41,574 bases of DNA from an uncultured archaeon (lineage in GTDB: Archaea > Nanobdellota > Nanobdellia > Pacearchaeales > GW2011-AR1): the NCBI GenBank assembly GCA_902385625.1, contig CABMGE010000004.1, forward strand, positions 1 to 41,574. The letters are read 5' to 3'. A model generated the notes under the pieces. That model was given only the letters and a program-made list of their open reading frames with translations, was not told where the DNA came from and made no database searches. The position numbers were made by a program, and so were the translations under genes. Shown here piece after piece: positions 23,419 through 31,843 of the stretch (position 1 is the first letter of the stretch; every line of letters starts with the position of its first letter).

Positions 23419-23457
23419 ATAGTAGTTTTTTATGTACTATTTCAGAACTATATAGTT
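23419..23457. promoter_or_regulatory. Candidate operator palindromes before the wHTH gene
   Basis: ATAGTA (23419-23424) pairs with TACTAT (23435-23440). AACTATATAGTT (23446-23457) is a perfect 12-bp palindrome. Both lie within 60 nt upstream of ATG 23401 and could bind the dimeric regulator. Confidence 0.4.
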
Positions 23458-23596
23458 AGTATTATATTCATTTATAAAACTTTCTATACGAAAAGTTAAC
23501 CATTGAGTAACAAAATCTAAGAGGATTAAAATTCAATAATAGTAACTAAGTGTTACTACTTCCAACGTTAAATATAAGTTTGAATAATAAATCTTT

Positions 23597-24181
23597 TCAA
23601 GACTTCAAACTGTTGTACATTTTAAGATAGCCTTTTGAATATAGTTCAGGTTTTCCAGCAATCATTTCAATCTTTGTTCTTCCATTAATAACAGAGTTTT
23701 TCATAAACTGGGAGATATCAGAAGAAATAAGTGCTTTTACAGCTTCTTCTTTTGACATAGTTATTCTTAGATCCTTTTTTTCAATCTCTCCAGGTTTAGT
23801 AATCAAAGAACCATCCTTAAGTTCAGAGTTCCAAGCCTCATTATCAAGTAAAAACTCAATTTTAGGATTTCCAAAAATTGCAGACTTATCAAGGTTTCCA
23901 ATTCCAAGTGCAAGCAAGATATAATTAATATAATCCCCATTAAATTCCTTAACTCCCTCAAGAACAACTGCTTGGGAATTAAATTTTCCAGAACTATCCG
24001 TATTTTTTATTATAATCTGCTTAACAGGATTTTCAATAACAGTTCTTTCTCCATTAGTATTCGAAGATTTTGAAGGATTCTTATTAAAAAAGACAAAATA
24101 GCCTGCGACAAGAATAAAAATTAGGACTATAACTATGATTAATAATTTAATCTTGAAAAATTTCTTATTCTTACTCACCAT
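23597..24181 (-). CDS. Membrane-anchored protein, possible SCP2-like domain, 194 aa
   Basis: A membrane segment (LLIIVIVLIFILVAGYFVFF, 13-32) is followed by a Ser/Asn-rich linker and a domain of ~120 residues. Its end (LRITMSKEEAVKALISSDISQFMKNS, then KIEM, YLKMY) resembles the SCP2 sterol-carrier pattern of a D-x-x-I-T-x-S-x-E strand-helix followed by a G-x-x-K/I-x-G strand. The match is weak, and unknown lipid-binding or structural roles are possible. It is divergent from the 137-aa gene at 24240. Confidence 0.5.
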   Translation of the reverse strand: MVSKNKKFFKIKLLIIVIVLIFILVAGYFVFFNKNPSKSSNTNGERTVIENPVKQIIIKNTDSSGKFNSQAVVLEGVKEFNGDYINYILLALGIGNLDKSAIFGNPKIEFLLDNEAWNSELKDGSLITKPGEIEKKDLRITMSKEEAVKALISSDISQFMKNSVINGRTKIEMIAGKPELYSKGYLKMYNSLKS

Positions 24182-24239
24182 TTTTAAGAAATAGTAGATA
24201 AAGACAATATTTAAATATTATCAATTAAATAAAAAAACA

Positions 24240-24653
24240 ATGAATAATATATATCTACTTTATGAATCAAATATTGCCTCAGGAAATGTATCAATAAGTT
24301 CTAGTTATGATGAAAAATTATTAAGATTAGACAGATATACAGATTTTGAAAGAAGAGATGTTATCTTAACTTCAGAAACTCCAAGACAATTATTACAAAA
24401 TCTTGAAGAAAGAATAATTAAAGAAACTGAAGAAAGAGTAAGCACGAGAGACATTATTGAAGGAACGGAGTTAGATAATAATCCAAAACATAAAAATTAT
24501 CCAAGGCATATAGGATTTCTTCCAAAAGGAACTTTAAGCGGTTTTTTTGGAAAAGAAGACCCAAAAGAAAGAAAGAAAGTTGATCAAGAAAACAAGACAA
24601 GGCACTCTAAAATCTTTCAAGCATATAAAAACTTTATAGAAGGTTTAATCTGA
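24240..24653 (+). CDS. Hypothetical protein, 137 aa
   Basis: Unrecognised. It is soluble and charged, with a short N-terminal strand (NIYLLYES), helices rich in Arg/Glu (RQLLQNLEERIIKETEERV) and a basic, His-containing C-terminal half with GTLSGFFGKEDPKERKK. An ATATTTAAATA box near 24207 supports ATG 24240. It ends 44 nt before serS but serS has its own promoter. Confidence 0.55.
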   Translation: MNNIYLLYESNIASGNVSISSSYDEKLLRLDRYTDFERRDVILTSETPRQLLQNLEERIIKETEERVSTRDIIEGTELDNNPKHKNYPRHIGFLPKGTLSGFFGKEDPKERKKVDQENKTRHSKIFQAYKNFIEGLI

Positions 24654-24697
24654 ATAATCCCCAAAACCCTTAAAAATACCTTATTCTTAAATAAACT

Positions 24698-25990
24698 ATG
24701 ATAGACATAAAACTTATACGTGAAAACCCGGAACTTGTAAAAGAGAATATAAAAAAGAAATTTCAAAATCAAAAACTCGAACTAGTGGACCAGGTAAAAG
24801 AAAAAGATGAAGAATGGAGAAAATTAAAATATCAGGCAGATAATCTAAGAAAAGAAAGAAATGTTGTTTCAGAAGGAATTAATCAGGCTAAAAAAGCAAA
24901 AGATGAAAAAAAAGCCCAGGAATTAATAAAAAAAGCAAAATCAATTCCAGAAGAAATAGAGAAAATAGAAACAAAGACAAATTCTTTAGAACAGGAAATA
25001 AAACAAATAATGTATAAAATACCAAACATAATACATAAATCAGTTCCAATTGGAAAAGACTCTTCTGAAAATAAAGAGATTAAAGTAATAGGAAAGCCAA
25101 GTGTTCCAAAATATGAGATAATTCATCCTGCTGAACTTGCTGAAAAACTAGGAGGAGCTGATTTTGATACTGCAAGAGAAAAAACTTCAGGAAAAGGATT
25201 TTATTATCTTAAGGGAAAACTTGCAATATTGCATTCTGCAATGTTGGCCCTCGCAAGAGACCATATGATAAAACAAGATTATGAATACTGCATACCTCCC
25301 TTCATGATAAAAAGCGATGTAGTAACAGGAGTAATGTCTTTTGCAGATATGGAATCAATGATGTATAAAATAGAGGGTGAAGATCTTTATTTAATCGGAA
25401 CTTCAGAACACTCAATGATTGGAATGTTTAGAGATAAAGTCTTGCAAAAATCAGAAATTCCAACAAAATTAACAAGCTATTCTCCATGTTTCAGAAAGGA
25501 GATAGGTGCTCATGGAATAGATGAAAAAGGTTTTTATCGTGTTCATCAATTTGAAAAACAAGAAATGATTGTTATATGTGAACCAGAAGATTCCTATAAA
25601 TTTTATGATGAAATGCTAAAACATTCAATAGACTTATTTAAAGCATTAGAAATTCCAATCAGAGTTTTAGAATGTTGTTCAGGAGATTTAGCAGATTTAA
25701 AGGCAAAATCATGCGACTTGGAAGCATGGTCTCCAAGACAAAAGAAATATTTTGAGATTTGCTCTTTAACAAATATGGAAGAAGCTCAAGCAAGAAGATT
25801 AAACATAAAAATAAATGGACCAAAAGGAAACTATTTTGCACATACATTAAATAATACAGTTCTTGCAAGCCCAAGAGCACTTATAGCATTTATGGAAAAT
25901 CACCAACAAAAAGATGGCTCTATAAAAATTCCAAAAGCTCTTCATAAATATACTGGTTTTAAGGTTATCAAACCGTTGGATAAAAATTAA
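24698..25990 (+). CDS. serS: Seryl-tRNA synthetase
   Basis: 430 residues, class II. The N-terminal tRNA-binding coiled-coil arm (about 30-110) is intact. Motif 2 is FRKEIGAHGIDEKGFYRVHQF, and DLEAWSPRQ plus QARRLNIK are typical SerS signatures. Motif 3 is LNNTVLASPRALIAFMENHQ, slightly divergent from N-G-S-A-L-A-x-x-R. It charges tRNA-Ser in the cytosol. The CTTAAAAATAC box (near 24668-24678) is centred about 25 nt before ATG 24698. It is the common type, not the rare methanogen type. Confidence 0.94.
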   Translation: MIDIKLIRENPELVKENIKKKFQNQKLELVDQVKEKDEEWRKLKYQADNLRKERNVVSEGINQAKKAKDEKKAQELIKKAKSIPEEIEKIETKTNSLEQEIKQIMYKIPNIIHKSVPIGKDSSENKEIKVIGKPSVPKYEIIHPAELAEKLGGADFDTAREKTSGKGFYYLKGKLAILHSAMLALARDHMIKQDYEYCIPPFMIKSDVVTGVMSFADMESMMYKIEGEDLYLIGTSEHSMIGMFRDKVLQKSEIPTKLTSYSPCFRKEIGAHGIDEKGFYRVHQFEKQEMIVICEPEDSYKFYDEMLKHSIDLFKALEIPIRVLECCSGDLADLKAKSCDLEAWSPRQKKYFEICSLTNMEEAQARRLNIKINGPKGNYFAHTLNNTVLASPRALIAFMENHQQKDGSIKIPKALHKYTGFKVIKPLDKN

Positions 25991-26022
25991 AGGTTTGATA
26001 AGGCAGAAAAATCAAAGGAGAA

Positions 26023-26169
26023 CTAAAATCCTTTTGCTGCTTTTTGTTGTAACTTCCAGGCCTCTAAATCTTCTTTTTCTCTTTCAAGATCAAGTTCAGA
26101 GTCAAATTCATCCATGGGCTCTTCAATGTTATTCCCATTAGATTTGTTGCTCTTTAATTTATTTTCCAT
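26023..26169 (-). CDS. Small acidic protein, 48 aa
   Basis: A 48-codon ORF from ATG 26169 to TAG 26023. The N-terminus is Asn/Lys-rich (MENKLKSNKSNGNN). The rest is an acidic helix with DEFDSELDLEREKEDLEAWK. Unrecognised. A TTTATAAT box (about 26196-26203, minus) lies about 30 nt upstream. Codon use matches neighbours. It lies between serS and topA, which otherwise leave 359 nt without a gene. Confidence 0.5.
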   Translation of the reverse strand: MENKLKSNKSNGNNIEEPMDEFDSELDLEREKEDLEAWKLQQKAAKGF

Positions 26170-26219
26170 TTTAAAAATATGTCTGAAATTCTTTATTATA
26201 AATCAGATTTGATTATTGT

Positions 26220-26271
26220 CTTATTTTTATTTACTCCCTCCTATTAATTGAGAGGGATAAAGAAAAATAAG
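26220..26271. repeat. Long imperfect hairpin (about 19 bp)
   Basis: The stem is CTTATTTTT with AAAAATAAG, then TTTA with TAAA, then TCCCTC with GAGGGA, separated by single mismatches, around an 11-nt loop. It lies between the 48-aa ORF and topA, both on the minus strand. Terminator, processing site or small RNA are all possible. Confidence 0.5.
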
Positions 26272-26349
26272 TGATTTCTTATAGATAATGGCTGATAAAA
26301 TTTATCCGGACATATTTAATAATAAATAAACTATAATATATAAATAAAG

Positions 26350-28743
26350 TTAGTCAGAATCTTGACTACTAGAATTACCTTCACTCTCGCCTGCATTTTT
26401 TAATTCCTCGTTTGTAGCATCTTTCTTTTCTTGTCTTTTAGGACACTTAGGATTAAAGCAAAATATCCACGGACGCTTTCCTGCTCTAATTGAAATAAGC
26501 ATTGGCCAGCTGCATTCTTCACAAACTTTTGGAGGATCGAGTTTTTTGATAAGTGATCTGGATGGAAGAGGATAAGTTTGCTTGCAATCAGGATAAGATG
26601 AACAAGCGATAAAATACGATTTAAATCTTGGGGAAAACTTTAAAGCTAAGTTACCAGTATTACAATTAGGACATAAAATAGGCAATTTATTATCTTCTTT
26701 TTGTTGTTCCCACATTGAAGTATTTGCTTCCATAAGTTCTTTTCCAATTACAGTTTCATTTTTTTTAAAATCGCTTGAGATTTTTACAAGTGCATTCTTT
26801 GCTTCATCAATTATATGCTCTTCCTTCTTATCAAGATCTTTTTTAGAAGCTCTTATTGCATCCATTTCCTTTTCCATCTGCCTTGTTAATTTTTCATCAA
26901 TTATTACAGGAGAATGTTTTTTCAAAGAGTCAATTAAATGAATTCCAAGAGTTGTTGCTTTTATTGATTTGTCTTTAATATACTCCCTGTCATAAAGTGT
27001 ATCAATTATATTGGACCTTGTAGCTTTTGTTCCAAGATTTCTTTTTTCAAGTTCAGAAACAATTGAAGCAGGAGAATATCTTCTTGGTGGTTGAGTCATT
27101 TTTTCCTCAGTTCTAAGTTTTTCAATAAGTACCTGGCCATTAAAGTCTTTTATTTCCTTTTCTTCCATTTTAACAGGATAAACACCCATCCATCCTGATT
27201 TTATTATCTCCATTCCTTTCTCAGAAAACTTAAGCCCATTTATTTCAACTTCAACTGATTTGTTTTCAAGTTCTGCATTATCACAAAAGCATGAAATAAA
27301 TCTTTTTACAATTAAGTTATATATTTTCTCATCCTGTCCTTCCAGAATCTGAAAATTACCAGTAGGAATTATTGCAGGGTGTGCAGGATCAGACTTTTTT
27401 CCCTCAATAGGTTTATCACGGATTGCATGTTCTGTTTCTCTAAAGTGTTTTGAAAGTTCATTTAGTATTTTTTTAGGCATCATTGCATCAGGAATTTTCT
27501 GTGAAGATGTTCTCGGATAAGAAATTAAACCTGCAAGATAAAGTTTTTGGGCAATTGAAAGGGTCTGGGATGGAGTAAGTCCATGAAATTTATAAGCTTC
27601 TGTTTGAAGAGAAGTTAAATCAAATGGAGCAGGAGGCTGAACTATTTGTTTTGTTTTCTTGGTTATTGCATTTGCATTTTTATTAACAATTCCACTAAAT
27701 TTATCTAAATCTGATTTTTTCGTAATATCTCTGTTATGTTTTAATTCAGTTCTGTTTTTCCCATCTGAAATTGTTATGAAAACTTGCCAATAAGGAGTTG
27801 ATTTAAATGCCATTATTTCTTTTTCTTTTTCTACAATCAAATTAAGTGCAGGCCCCTGAACTCTTCCAATAGACATTATCTTAAATCGTCCAGTAGTTTT
27901 TATTGCAGTCATAAGAGCGCGTGAAAGATTAATACCATAAAGCCAGTCAAGGAAATGTCTTGTCTCTCCTGCAATTGCCTGACCCCATTCAATGGTCGGA
28001 TTAGAATTATCATAGGACTCTTGAAGTTCTTGGGTTGTAAGTGAAGAAAACTTCATTCTTCTTGCATCTTTTTGTCCTGCAATAAATCTTACTACATTAT
28101 ATCCAATAACTTCTCCTTCTGTATCAAAATCTGTTGCAATTACGATCTCGCTTGCATCGCGGACAAGCTTTTTTATTACATTATAGTACTTTCTTGTAAA
28201 GTCTTTTTTCTTTACTTCAAAATTTGGAAACCATCCAATATCAAAAACAGGGTAATCCCTTAGTTTTTTTGTTTGTGAAACAGTAAATAAATGACCTACA
28301 GCACATGCAACAACTACTCTTTTCCCATTTCTTTCAAGTTCATAATAAGGAATTCCCCCATCTGAAAGTTTTCTGTCTTTTCCGCTTGAAAGAGCAGCTG
28401 CTATTTTCGAAGCTGCTTGAGGCTTCTCAGTAATAACTAAAACATAGCCATCTGATTTTAATTTTCTCTCCTCAAGTTTTGCCTCTCCAAAATTTTCTGA
28501 ACCTGCTTTTGATTTTTTAGCAGGTTTTCTTTTTGATTTGACTTTTTCAGTTTTGTCTGAAGATTTAGTTTTTCTTTTTACTTTTAAATTCTCAGGAGCT
28601 TTTTCTATAATTTCAATTTGCTCTATAGAAGGTTTGGGTTTTACAGGAATTTCAACTGTCTTTTTTACATTTTCAGGATTAAAAACCCTAAATTTGCTTT
28701 GTTCAATTGTCTCAGGCTTTATTTTTTTTCTTGGAGATGGCAT
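26350..28743 (-). CDS. topA: DNA topoisomerase I (type IA)
   Basis: 797 residues. The TOPRIM domain starts at YVLVITEKP (100-108) and has DFDTEG at 205-210. The active-site Tyr is Y409 in GLISYPRTSS. A C-terminal zinc ribbon of topoisomerase type is CPNC plus CSSYPDC, followed by a second Cys cluster (CEEC and CFNPKC). It relaxes negative supercoils. An N-terminal extension of ~97 residues rich in Lys, Pro and Glu precedes the TOPRIM domain; it is probably disordered and DNA-binding. The C-terminal tail is acidic and Ser-rich. Confidence 0.94.
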   Translation of the reverse strand: MPSPRKKIKPETIEQSKFRVFNPENVKKTVEIPVKPKPSIEQIEIIEKAPENLKVKRKTKSSDKTEKVKSKRKPAKKSKAGSENFGEAKLEERKLKSDGYVLVITEKPQAASKIAAALSSGKDRKLSDGGIPYYELERNGKRVVVACAVGHLFTVSQTKKLRDYPVFDIGWFPNFEVKKKDFTRKYYNVIKKLVRDASEIVIATDFDTEGEVIGYNVVRFIAGQKDARRMKFSSLTTQELQESYDNSNPTIEWGQAIAGETRHFLDWLYGINLSRALMTAIKTTGRFKIMSIGRVQGPALNLIVEKEKEIMAFKSTPYWQVFITISDGKNRTELKHNRDITKKSDLDKFSGIVNKNANAITKKTKQIVQPPAPFDLTSLQTEAYKFHGLTPSQTLSIAQKLYLAGLISYPRTSSQKIPDAMMPKKILNELSKHFRETEHAIRDKPIEGKKSDPAHPAIIPTGNFQILEGQDEKIYNLIVKRFISCFCDNAELENKSVEVEINGLKFSEKGMEIIKSGWMGVYPVKMEEKEIKDFNGQVLIEKLRTEEKMTQPPRRYSPASIVSELEKRNLGTKATRSNIIDTLYDREYIKDKSIKATTLGIHLIDSLKKHSPVIIDEKLTRQMEKEMDAIRASKKDLDKKEEHIIDEAKNALVKISSDFKKNETVIGKELMEANTSMWEQQKEDNKLPILCPNCNTGNLALKFSPRFKSYFIACSSYPDCKQTYPLPSRSLIKKLDPPKVCEECSWPMLISIRAGKRPWIFCFNPKCPKRQEKKDATNEELKNAGESEGNSSSQDSD

Positions 28744-28792
28744 TTTTTATTAGTTTTTATGATTTAATTAGTATAAAAATGTTTATGAAATA

Positions 28793-29353
28793 TTACTCAG
28801 GATTAAGTCTCATTAAATATTCTTCCCGATTATCTTCATCTTTTATCTCTCCGACTATCTGAAAGTTCAATTTTTTATACAAATTGACAGCAGGAATATT
28901 ATCCTTGTATACTGCAAGGTTTATTTCTCCGAGTTTTAATCTTTTAAATCCGAAATCAATAAGCAGTTGACATGCTTCTGTTCCAAGTCCCTTTCCAGAG
29001 TGCTCTCCAAGCATTATTGAAATTTCAGGAAGTCCCTTAAAATCATCACTGTCATATAAATTAATATCTCCTATTGGTTCTTTTGTCTCTTTGTTTAATA
29101 TGCAAAATGTCATATTCTTAAAATCCTTTTTCCATTCATCATGCATCTCTTTTACTTCGTCTAGCGTATATTCCATATCTTCTTCACCAAGTTTGAATTT
29201 TAATTCTTTATTTGAAATCCATTTATGGTATAGTTTGTAAAATTCATCTGAATCAGGAATTGGTGCAAGAATTACTTTTTCTCCAGTTATCTCTGGAAGA
29301 ATATTTTTATGCTTTTTATTATACTGTTCGATGGTAGGAATTTCTTTTTTCAT
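28793..29353 (-). CDS. GNAT-family N-acetyltransferase (RimJ/RimL type)
   Basis: 186 residues. The features are GEKVILAPI at the start of the fold, FCILNKETKEPIGDINLYD, IMLGEHSGKGLGTEACQLL with the acetyl-CoA P-loop G-K-G-L-G-T, and AVYKDNIPAVNLYKKLNFQIVGE, the hallmark of RimJ/RimL-like acetyltransferases. The acceptor may be a protein N-terminus or a small molecule; it is not predictable. A 10-bp inverted repeat lies 33-70 nt upstream, between this gene and the broken TrmB-like gene on the same strand. Confidence 0.88.
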   Translation of the reverse strand: MKKEIPTIEQYNKKHKNILPEITGEKVILAPIPDSDEFYKLYHKWISNKELKFKLGEEDMEYTLDEVKEMHDEWKKDFKNMTFCILNKETKEPIGDINLYDSDDFKGLPEISIMLGEHSGKGLGTEACQLLIDFGFKRLKLGEINLAVYKDNIPAVNLYKKLNFQIVGEIKDEDNREEYLMRLNPE

Positions 29354-29385
29354 ATTAATTGAATATTTCTTTTAAATTTTTACTG

Positions 29386-29423
29386 TTCCAATTTGTTCAA
29401 AGTTTTGTAGTTCCAAATTGGAA
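29386..29423. promoter_or_regulatory. Perfect 10-bp inverted repeat, operator or terminator
   Basis: TTCCAATTTG (29386-29395) and CAAATTGGAA (29414-29423) flank 18 nt. It lies right after the stop of the TrmB-like gene and just upstream of the GNAT gene, so either a 3'-end structure or a regulator site fits. Confidence 0.4.
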
Positions 29424-29425
29424 GC

Positions 29426-29791
29426 TTAAAAAATACCTCCGATATTATTATGAGAGGTATTTTTTATTTTATTCATCTCCTGTAGCCTTTTATTTGTATC
29501 AATTGAGGAAGAGAACATTTTCCAAAATATTTTTGATAACCACTCTGCCCAATCATGATCATTTATAGTATAAAATATAAATGTCTTTTTATTTAATTCT
29601 TTGTCTCTTCCAGTCGGTTCTTTTACTTCCTTTAAGTTAAATACGCGATTATCAATTATTGTTGCTCTAAGTGGCTGTTCTCTATGATGAATTTCTATTG
29701 CTTCCCTGCCATATTTAAAGTTTAAAGACAATAATTTTTCTATATTTTCTTTTCCTGAAATATCAACTCTGCATATCACCTTGATAGTTAT
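29426..29791 (-). pseudogene. C-terminal part of TrmB-like regulator, beyond in-frame TGA
   Basis: In the same reading frame as 29792-30298, separated by one TGA (29794-29792). It reads I-T-I-K-V-I-C-R-V-D-I-S-G, then a TrmB-type sensor end with HHREQPLRATIIDNRV and WAEWLSKIFWKMF. A GTG at 29779 could restart translation (117 aa). A single GGA to TGA change would explain the stop, as Gly is common at this strand start. Confidence 0.6.
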
Positions 29792-30298
29792 TCATTTTTT
29801 TATAAGCTTTTCAATCAAATTAAAAACATTTACTTTTCCATCATCAAAATTAATAAATGAAAGGTTTCCTGAAAAAAACAGAATCTGTTTTTTTGTACAT
29901 TCTAACAACTGTTCAAACTCTTCAAGTCCGCTGGCTTTTATTTCATTTTCCCCTCTTTTTATTCTTGCAGATTTGTTTTTGTCTGGAATATGCTGAAATA
30001 TATCAAATGCAGAAAAATCATATTTAGTCCTTCCCTTAAGTATATCTTCTTCAAGTTTTTCCTGAAAAACAGAATGGCTTATTTTATCAACACTTGAAAA
30101 GTAGACTATTTTTAATGCACCTCGCGTGCCCTCACGAAAAACTCGCGTAGTTATTGTTCCAAAGGAAGTTTCAATTTCCTGAATATAGCGGTCTGCAGTT
30201 CTCCAGTTTTTCCCTATATGCTCAGATATCTCCTGAATAGACCTTGGTTTGGAATAGACAAAATCCTCAATTTTTTTTATTATTTCTCGGTCTAGCAT
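29792..30298 (-). CDS. N-terminal part of TrmB-like transcriptional regulator
   Basis: 168 residues. A winged helix at 1-65 (SIQEISEHIGKNWRTADRYIQEIE) is followed by a strand RGALKIVYFSS and a sensor domain start with ILFFSGNLSFINF, as in the PLD-like middle domain of TrmB regulators. Translation stops at a TGA in the middle of a well-conserved strand-helix unit, and homologous sequence continues in frame. Function may be lost, or the HTH half may act alone. It is divergent from the NTPase/CYTH operon and could have controlled it (inference). Confidence 0.65.
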   Translation of the reverse strand: MLDREIIKKIEDFVYSKPRSIQEISEHIGKNWRTADRYIQEIETSFGTITTRVFREGTRGALKIVYFSSVDKISHSVFQEKLEEDILKGRTKYDFSAFDIFQHIPDKNKSARIKRGENEIKASGLEEFEQLLECTKKQILFFSGNLSFINFDDGKVNVFNLIEKLIKK

Positions 30299-30374
30299 AA
30301 TAAATACAAGAAATACAGCTTTTTAATGATTTCTATAGAGTACAACACTATGTACAATTTTTGGTAAGAAAGAG

Positions 30375-30382
30375 GTATATAG
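30375..30382 (+). promoter_or_regulatory. TATA-like box of the NTPase/CYTH operon
   Basis: GTATATAG is centred about 28 nt before ATG 30407, giving a leaderless first gene. Later genes of the operon have Shine-Dalgarno sites. Confidence 0.45.
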
Positions 30383-30406
30383 TTTACAAGTCTAGACAAT
30401 AGTAGA

Positions 30407-30553
30407 ATGGAACAAAAAAACCTTCAAAGATATAGGCCAAAAGAAGAAAGACATACTTACTTTGAAATAAAATTAGTCTCAGATTCATGCTTTGATTATG
30501 TTGAGTGCACAAGAATATCAAAATATAGGTATGAAGGCGAGGTGAAAAAATGA
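30407..30553 (+). CDS. Small protein heading the NTPase/CYTH operon, 48 aa
   Basis: A 48-codon ORF from ATG 30407 to TGA 30553 that overlaps the next start by ATGA. It is charged, rich in Tyr/Arg/Lys, with two cysteines (SDSCFDYVEC). Unrecognised. Promoter position and the tight overlap both support translation. GAGGTGA near its end is the ribosome site for the next gene. Confidence 0.55.
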   Translation: MEQKNLQRYRPKEERHTYFEIKLVSDSCFDYVECTRISKYRYEGEVKK

Positions 30554-30876
30554 ACAAAGATCTAACAAAATGTATCTGCGGAAGAGAATATGACTTCTAC
30601 AAAATAGTAAGAGTATATCCTTGGAGTTCTAAATATGAAGAATATCTATACTGTTCAGAATGCAATCATACTAACTCTAGCCCAAATACAGGACTTTGTG
30701 AAAAATGCATGGTAGAATACAAAAAATATCAATACCTTCCAGGAGATGGTGCTTTTGATAATAATGATGAATATATTCAACTGCCTTGTCCAGAATGCAA
30801 TCATGATCCTAAAAAACCCAGTATATTTTCAAATAAGTTTAAAAGAGACCTCATAAAAAGAGAGGTGAAAAAATGA
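30550..30876 (+). CDS. Eight-cysteine zinc-binding protein, 108 aa
   Basis: Four Cys pairs: C8-x-C10, C35-x2-C38, C50-x2-C53 and C80-x2-C83, consistent with two zinc sites. CSECNH and CPECNH frame a repeated motif, so the protein may be an internal duplication. No family recognised. GAGGTGA lies 6 nt before ATG 30550. The last codons overlap the NTPase start (ATGA). Confidence 0.62.
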   Translation: MNKDLTKCICGREYDFYKIVRVYPWSSKYEEYLYCSECNHTNSSPNTGLCEKCMVEYKKYQYLPGDGAFDNNDEYIQLPCPECNHDPKKPSIFSNKFKRDLIKREVKK

Positions 30877-31400
30877 TAGAAAGATATGTATTAACAGGAG
30901 GTCCTTGCTGCGGAAAAACAACCCTTATTAATGAACTCAGAAAAAAAGGTTACCAAATATTAGATGAAGTTGCAAGAGAAGTTTTAGATGGTAGAAAAAG
31001 AAAAAGTTTGGAAGATGGAATGCAATCCTTGCAAGAAGAAATTTTTGAAAAACAAATGATTAAGGAGGATAAATTAAATGGAAAAACCGCTTTTCTTGAT
31101 AGAGGATTAATTGATGGATTTGCCTACCAAAATATCTTTCTTGGATATGTCTCTGAAGATTTTAAGAAAAAAATAAAATGCCGAGAAAAATATTCAGAAA
31201 TATTTGTCCTTGATAGATTGCCATATAAAAATGATGGGATAAGGAAAGAAAGTGATGAAGAAGCCCAGAAAATACATGAAGAAATAATAAGACAATATCA
31301 AAATCAAGGTTATAGCCCCATATTCATACCAGTAAAAGAAAATGTAGAACAAAGAGTAGACTTAATTCTTAAGTATCTTAATGGAGGTAAAAATGAATAA
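30873..31400 (+). CDS. P-loop NTPase of AAA_28 (NadR/TTD14-like) type
   Basis: 175 residues. Walker A is GGPCCGKTT (9-17). It then has DEVAREVLD, a Walker B-like strand TAFLDRGLIDGFAYQ, and a lid with VLDRLPYKNDGIRKESDEEAQKIHE. These match the AAA_28 family of small kinase-like NTPases, whose known members bind nucleotides or phosphorylate small molecules. The same operon encodes a CYTH domain protein. In eukaryotic TTD14-like proteins such domains are fused, which supports a joint function on organic phosphates. GAGGTGA precedes ATG 30873. Confidence 0.8.
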   Translation: MIERYVLTGGPCCGKTTLINELRKKGYQILDEVAREVLDGRKRKSLEDGMQSLQEEIFEKQMIKEDKLNGKTAFLDRGLIDGFAYQNIFLGYVSEDFKKKIKCREKYSEIFVLDRLPYKNDGIRKESDEEAQKIHEEIIRQYQNQGYSPIFIPVKENVEQRVDLILKYLNGGKNE

Positions 31401-31842
31401 TCCTGTTGAAACCTTAGAATATGTGGGAGTAAAAATGAGAATAGGATTTCCTGCAAATGAATTAGAAAAAGCAATAGAAAAGAATTCAGAGATTTATGAA
31501 AAACATGTTCATATTAATAAAAACAGCAAATACGCAAAAATATTAAAACAATGTGGAATTGTCGGAAGAACTGATGAAAGAAAAGTTGAAGAATATCAGC
31601 CTATTTCATTCGGAATTGTTGCATATAATTCTTACGGATTAGAAGAAGCTATTTCTTTTATTGAAAGTGCAGAGATTTTATATAAAGAACAAAAAACTTC
31701 TTTTGTGTTAAATCATTCAGTCTTAGAACCAATAGAATTTTTAGAATTTCAACCAAAAGAATTTAGAATTTTTATTTTTAGTCCTGGAATCTATTATGAA
31801 GACTTCAGAAAATATGGGAGGACTCATTGTAGAGAAATATAA
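31393..31842 (+). CDS. Hypothetical protein of the NTPase/CYTH operon, 149 aa
   Basis: Unrecognised. Mixed alpha/beta with PVETLEYVGVKMRIGFPANELEKAIE, an YNSYGLEEAISFIE segment and FRIFIFSPGIYYEDF near the end. ATG 31393 is preferred over ATG 31381 because GGAGGT lies 4 nt upstream of it and it overlaps the NTPase less. The CYTH ATG follows its stop by 1 nt. It could be a third component acting on the same substrate. Confidence 0.6.
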   Translation: MNNPVETLEYVGVKMRIGFPANELEKAIEKNSEIYEKHVHINKNSKYAKILKQCGIVGRTDERKVEEYQPISFGIVAYNSYGLEEAISFIESAEILYKEQKTSFVLNHSVLEPIEFLEFQPKEFRIFIFSPGIYYEDFRKYGRTHCREI

Positions 31843-31843
31843 T

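Noticed and set aside
26228-26235. TTTAC within the long hairpin as another member of the UUUAC-loop family
   Set aside because: Here the bases fall in the stem, not the apical loop.
29792-29794. TGA as a recoded codon (Gly, Trp or selenocysteine) in the TrmB-like gene
   Set aside because: Other genes end at TGA within ATGA overlaps (for example 5202-5204, 5801-5803), so TGA is a normal stop here. No selenocysteine insertion signal was evident. A point mutation is simpler.
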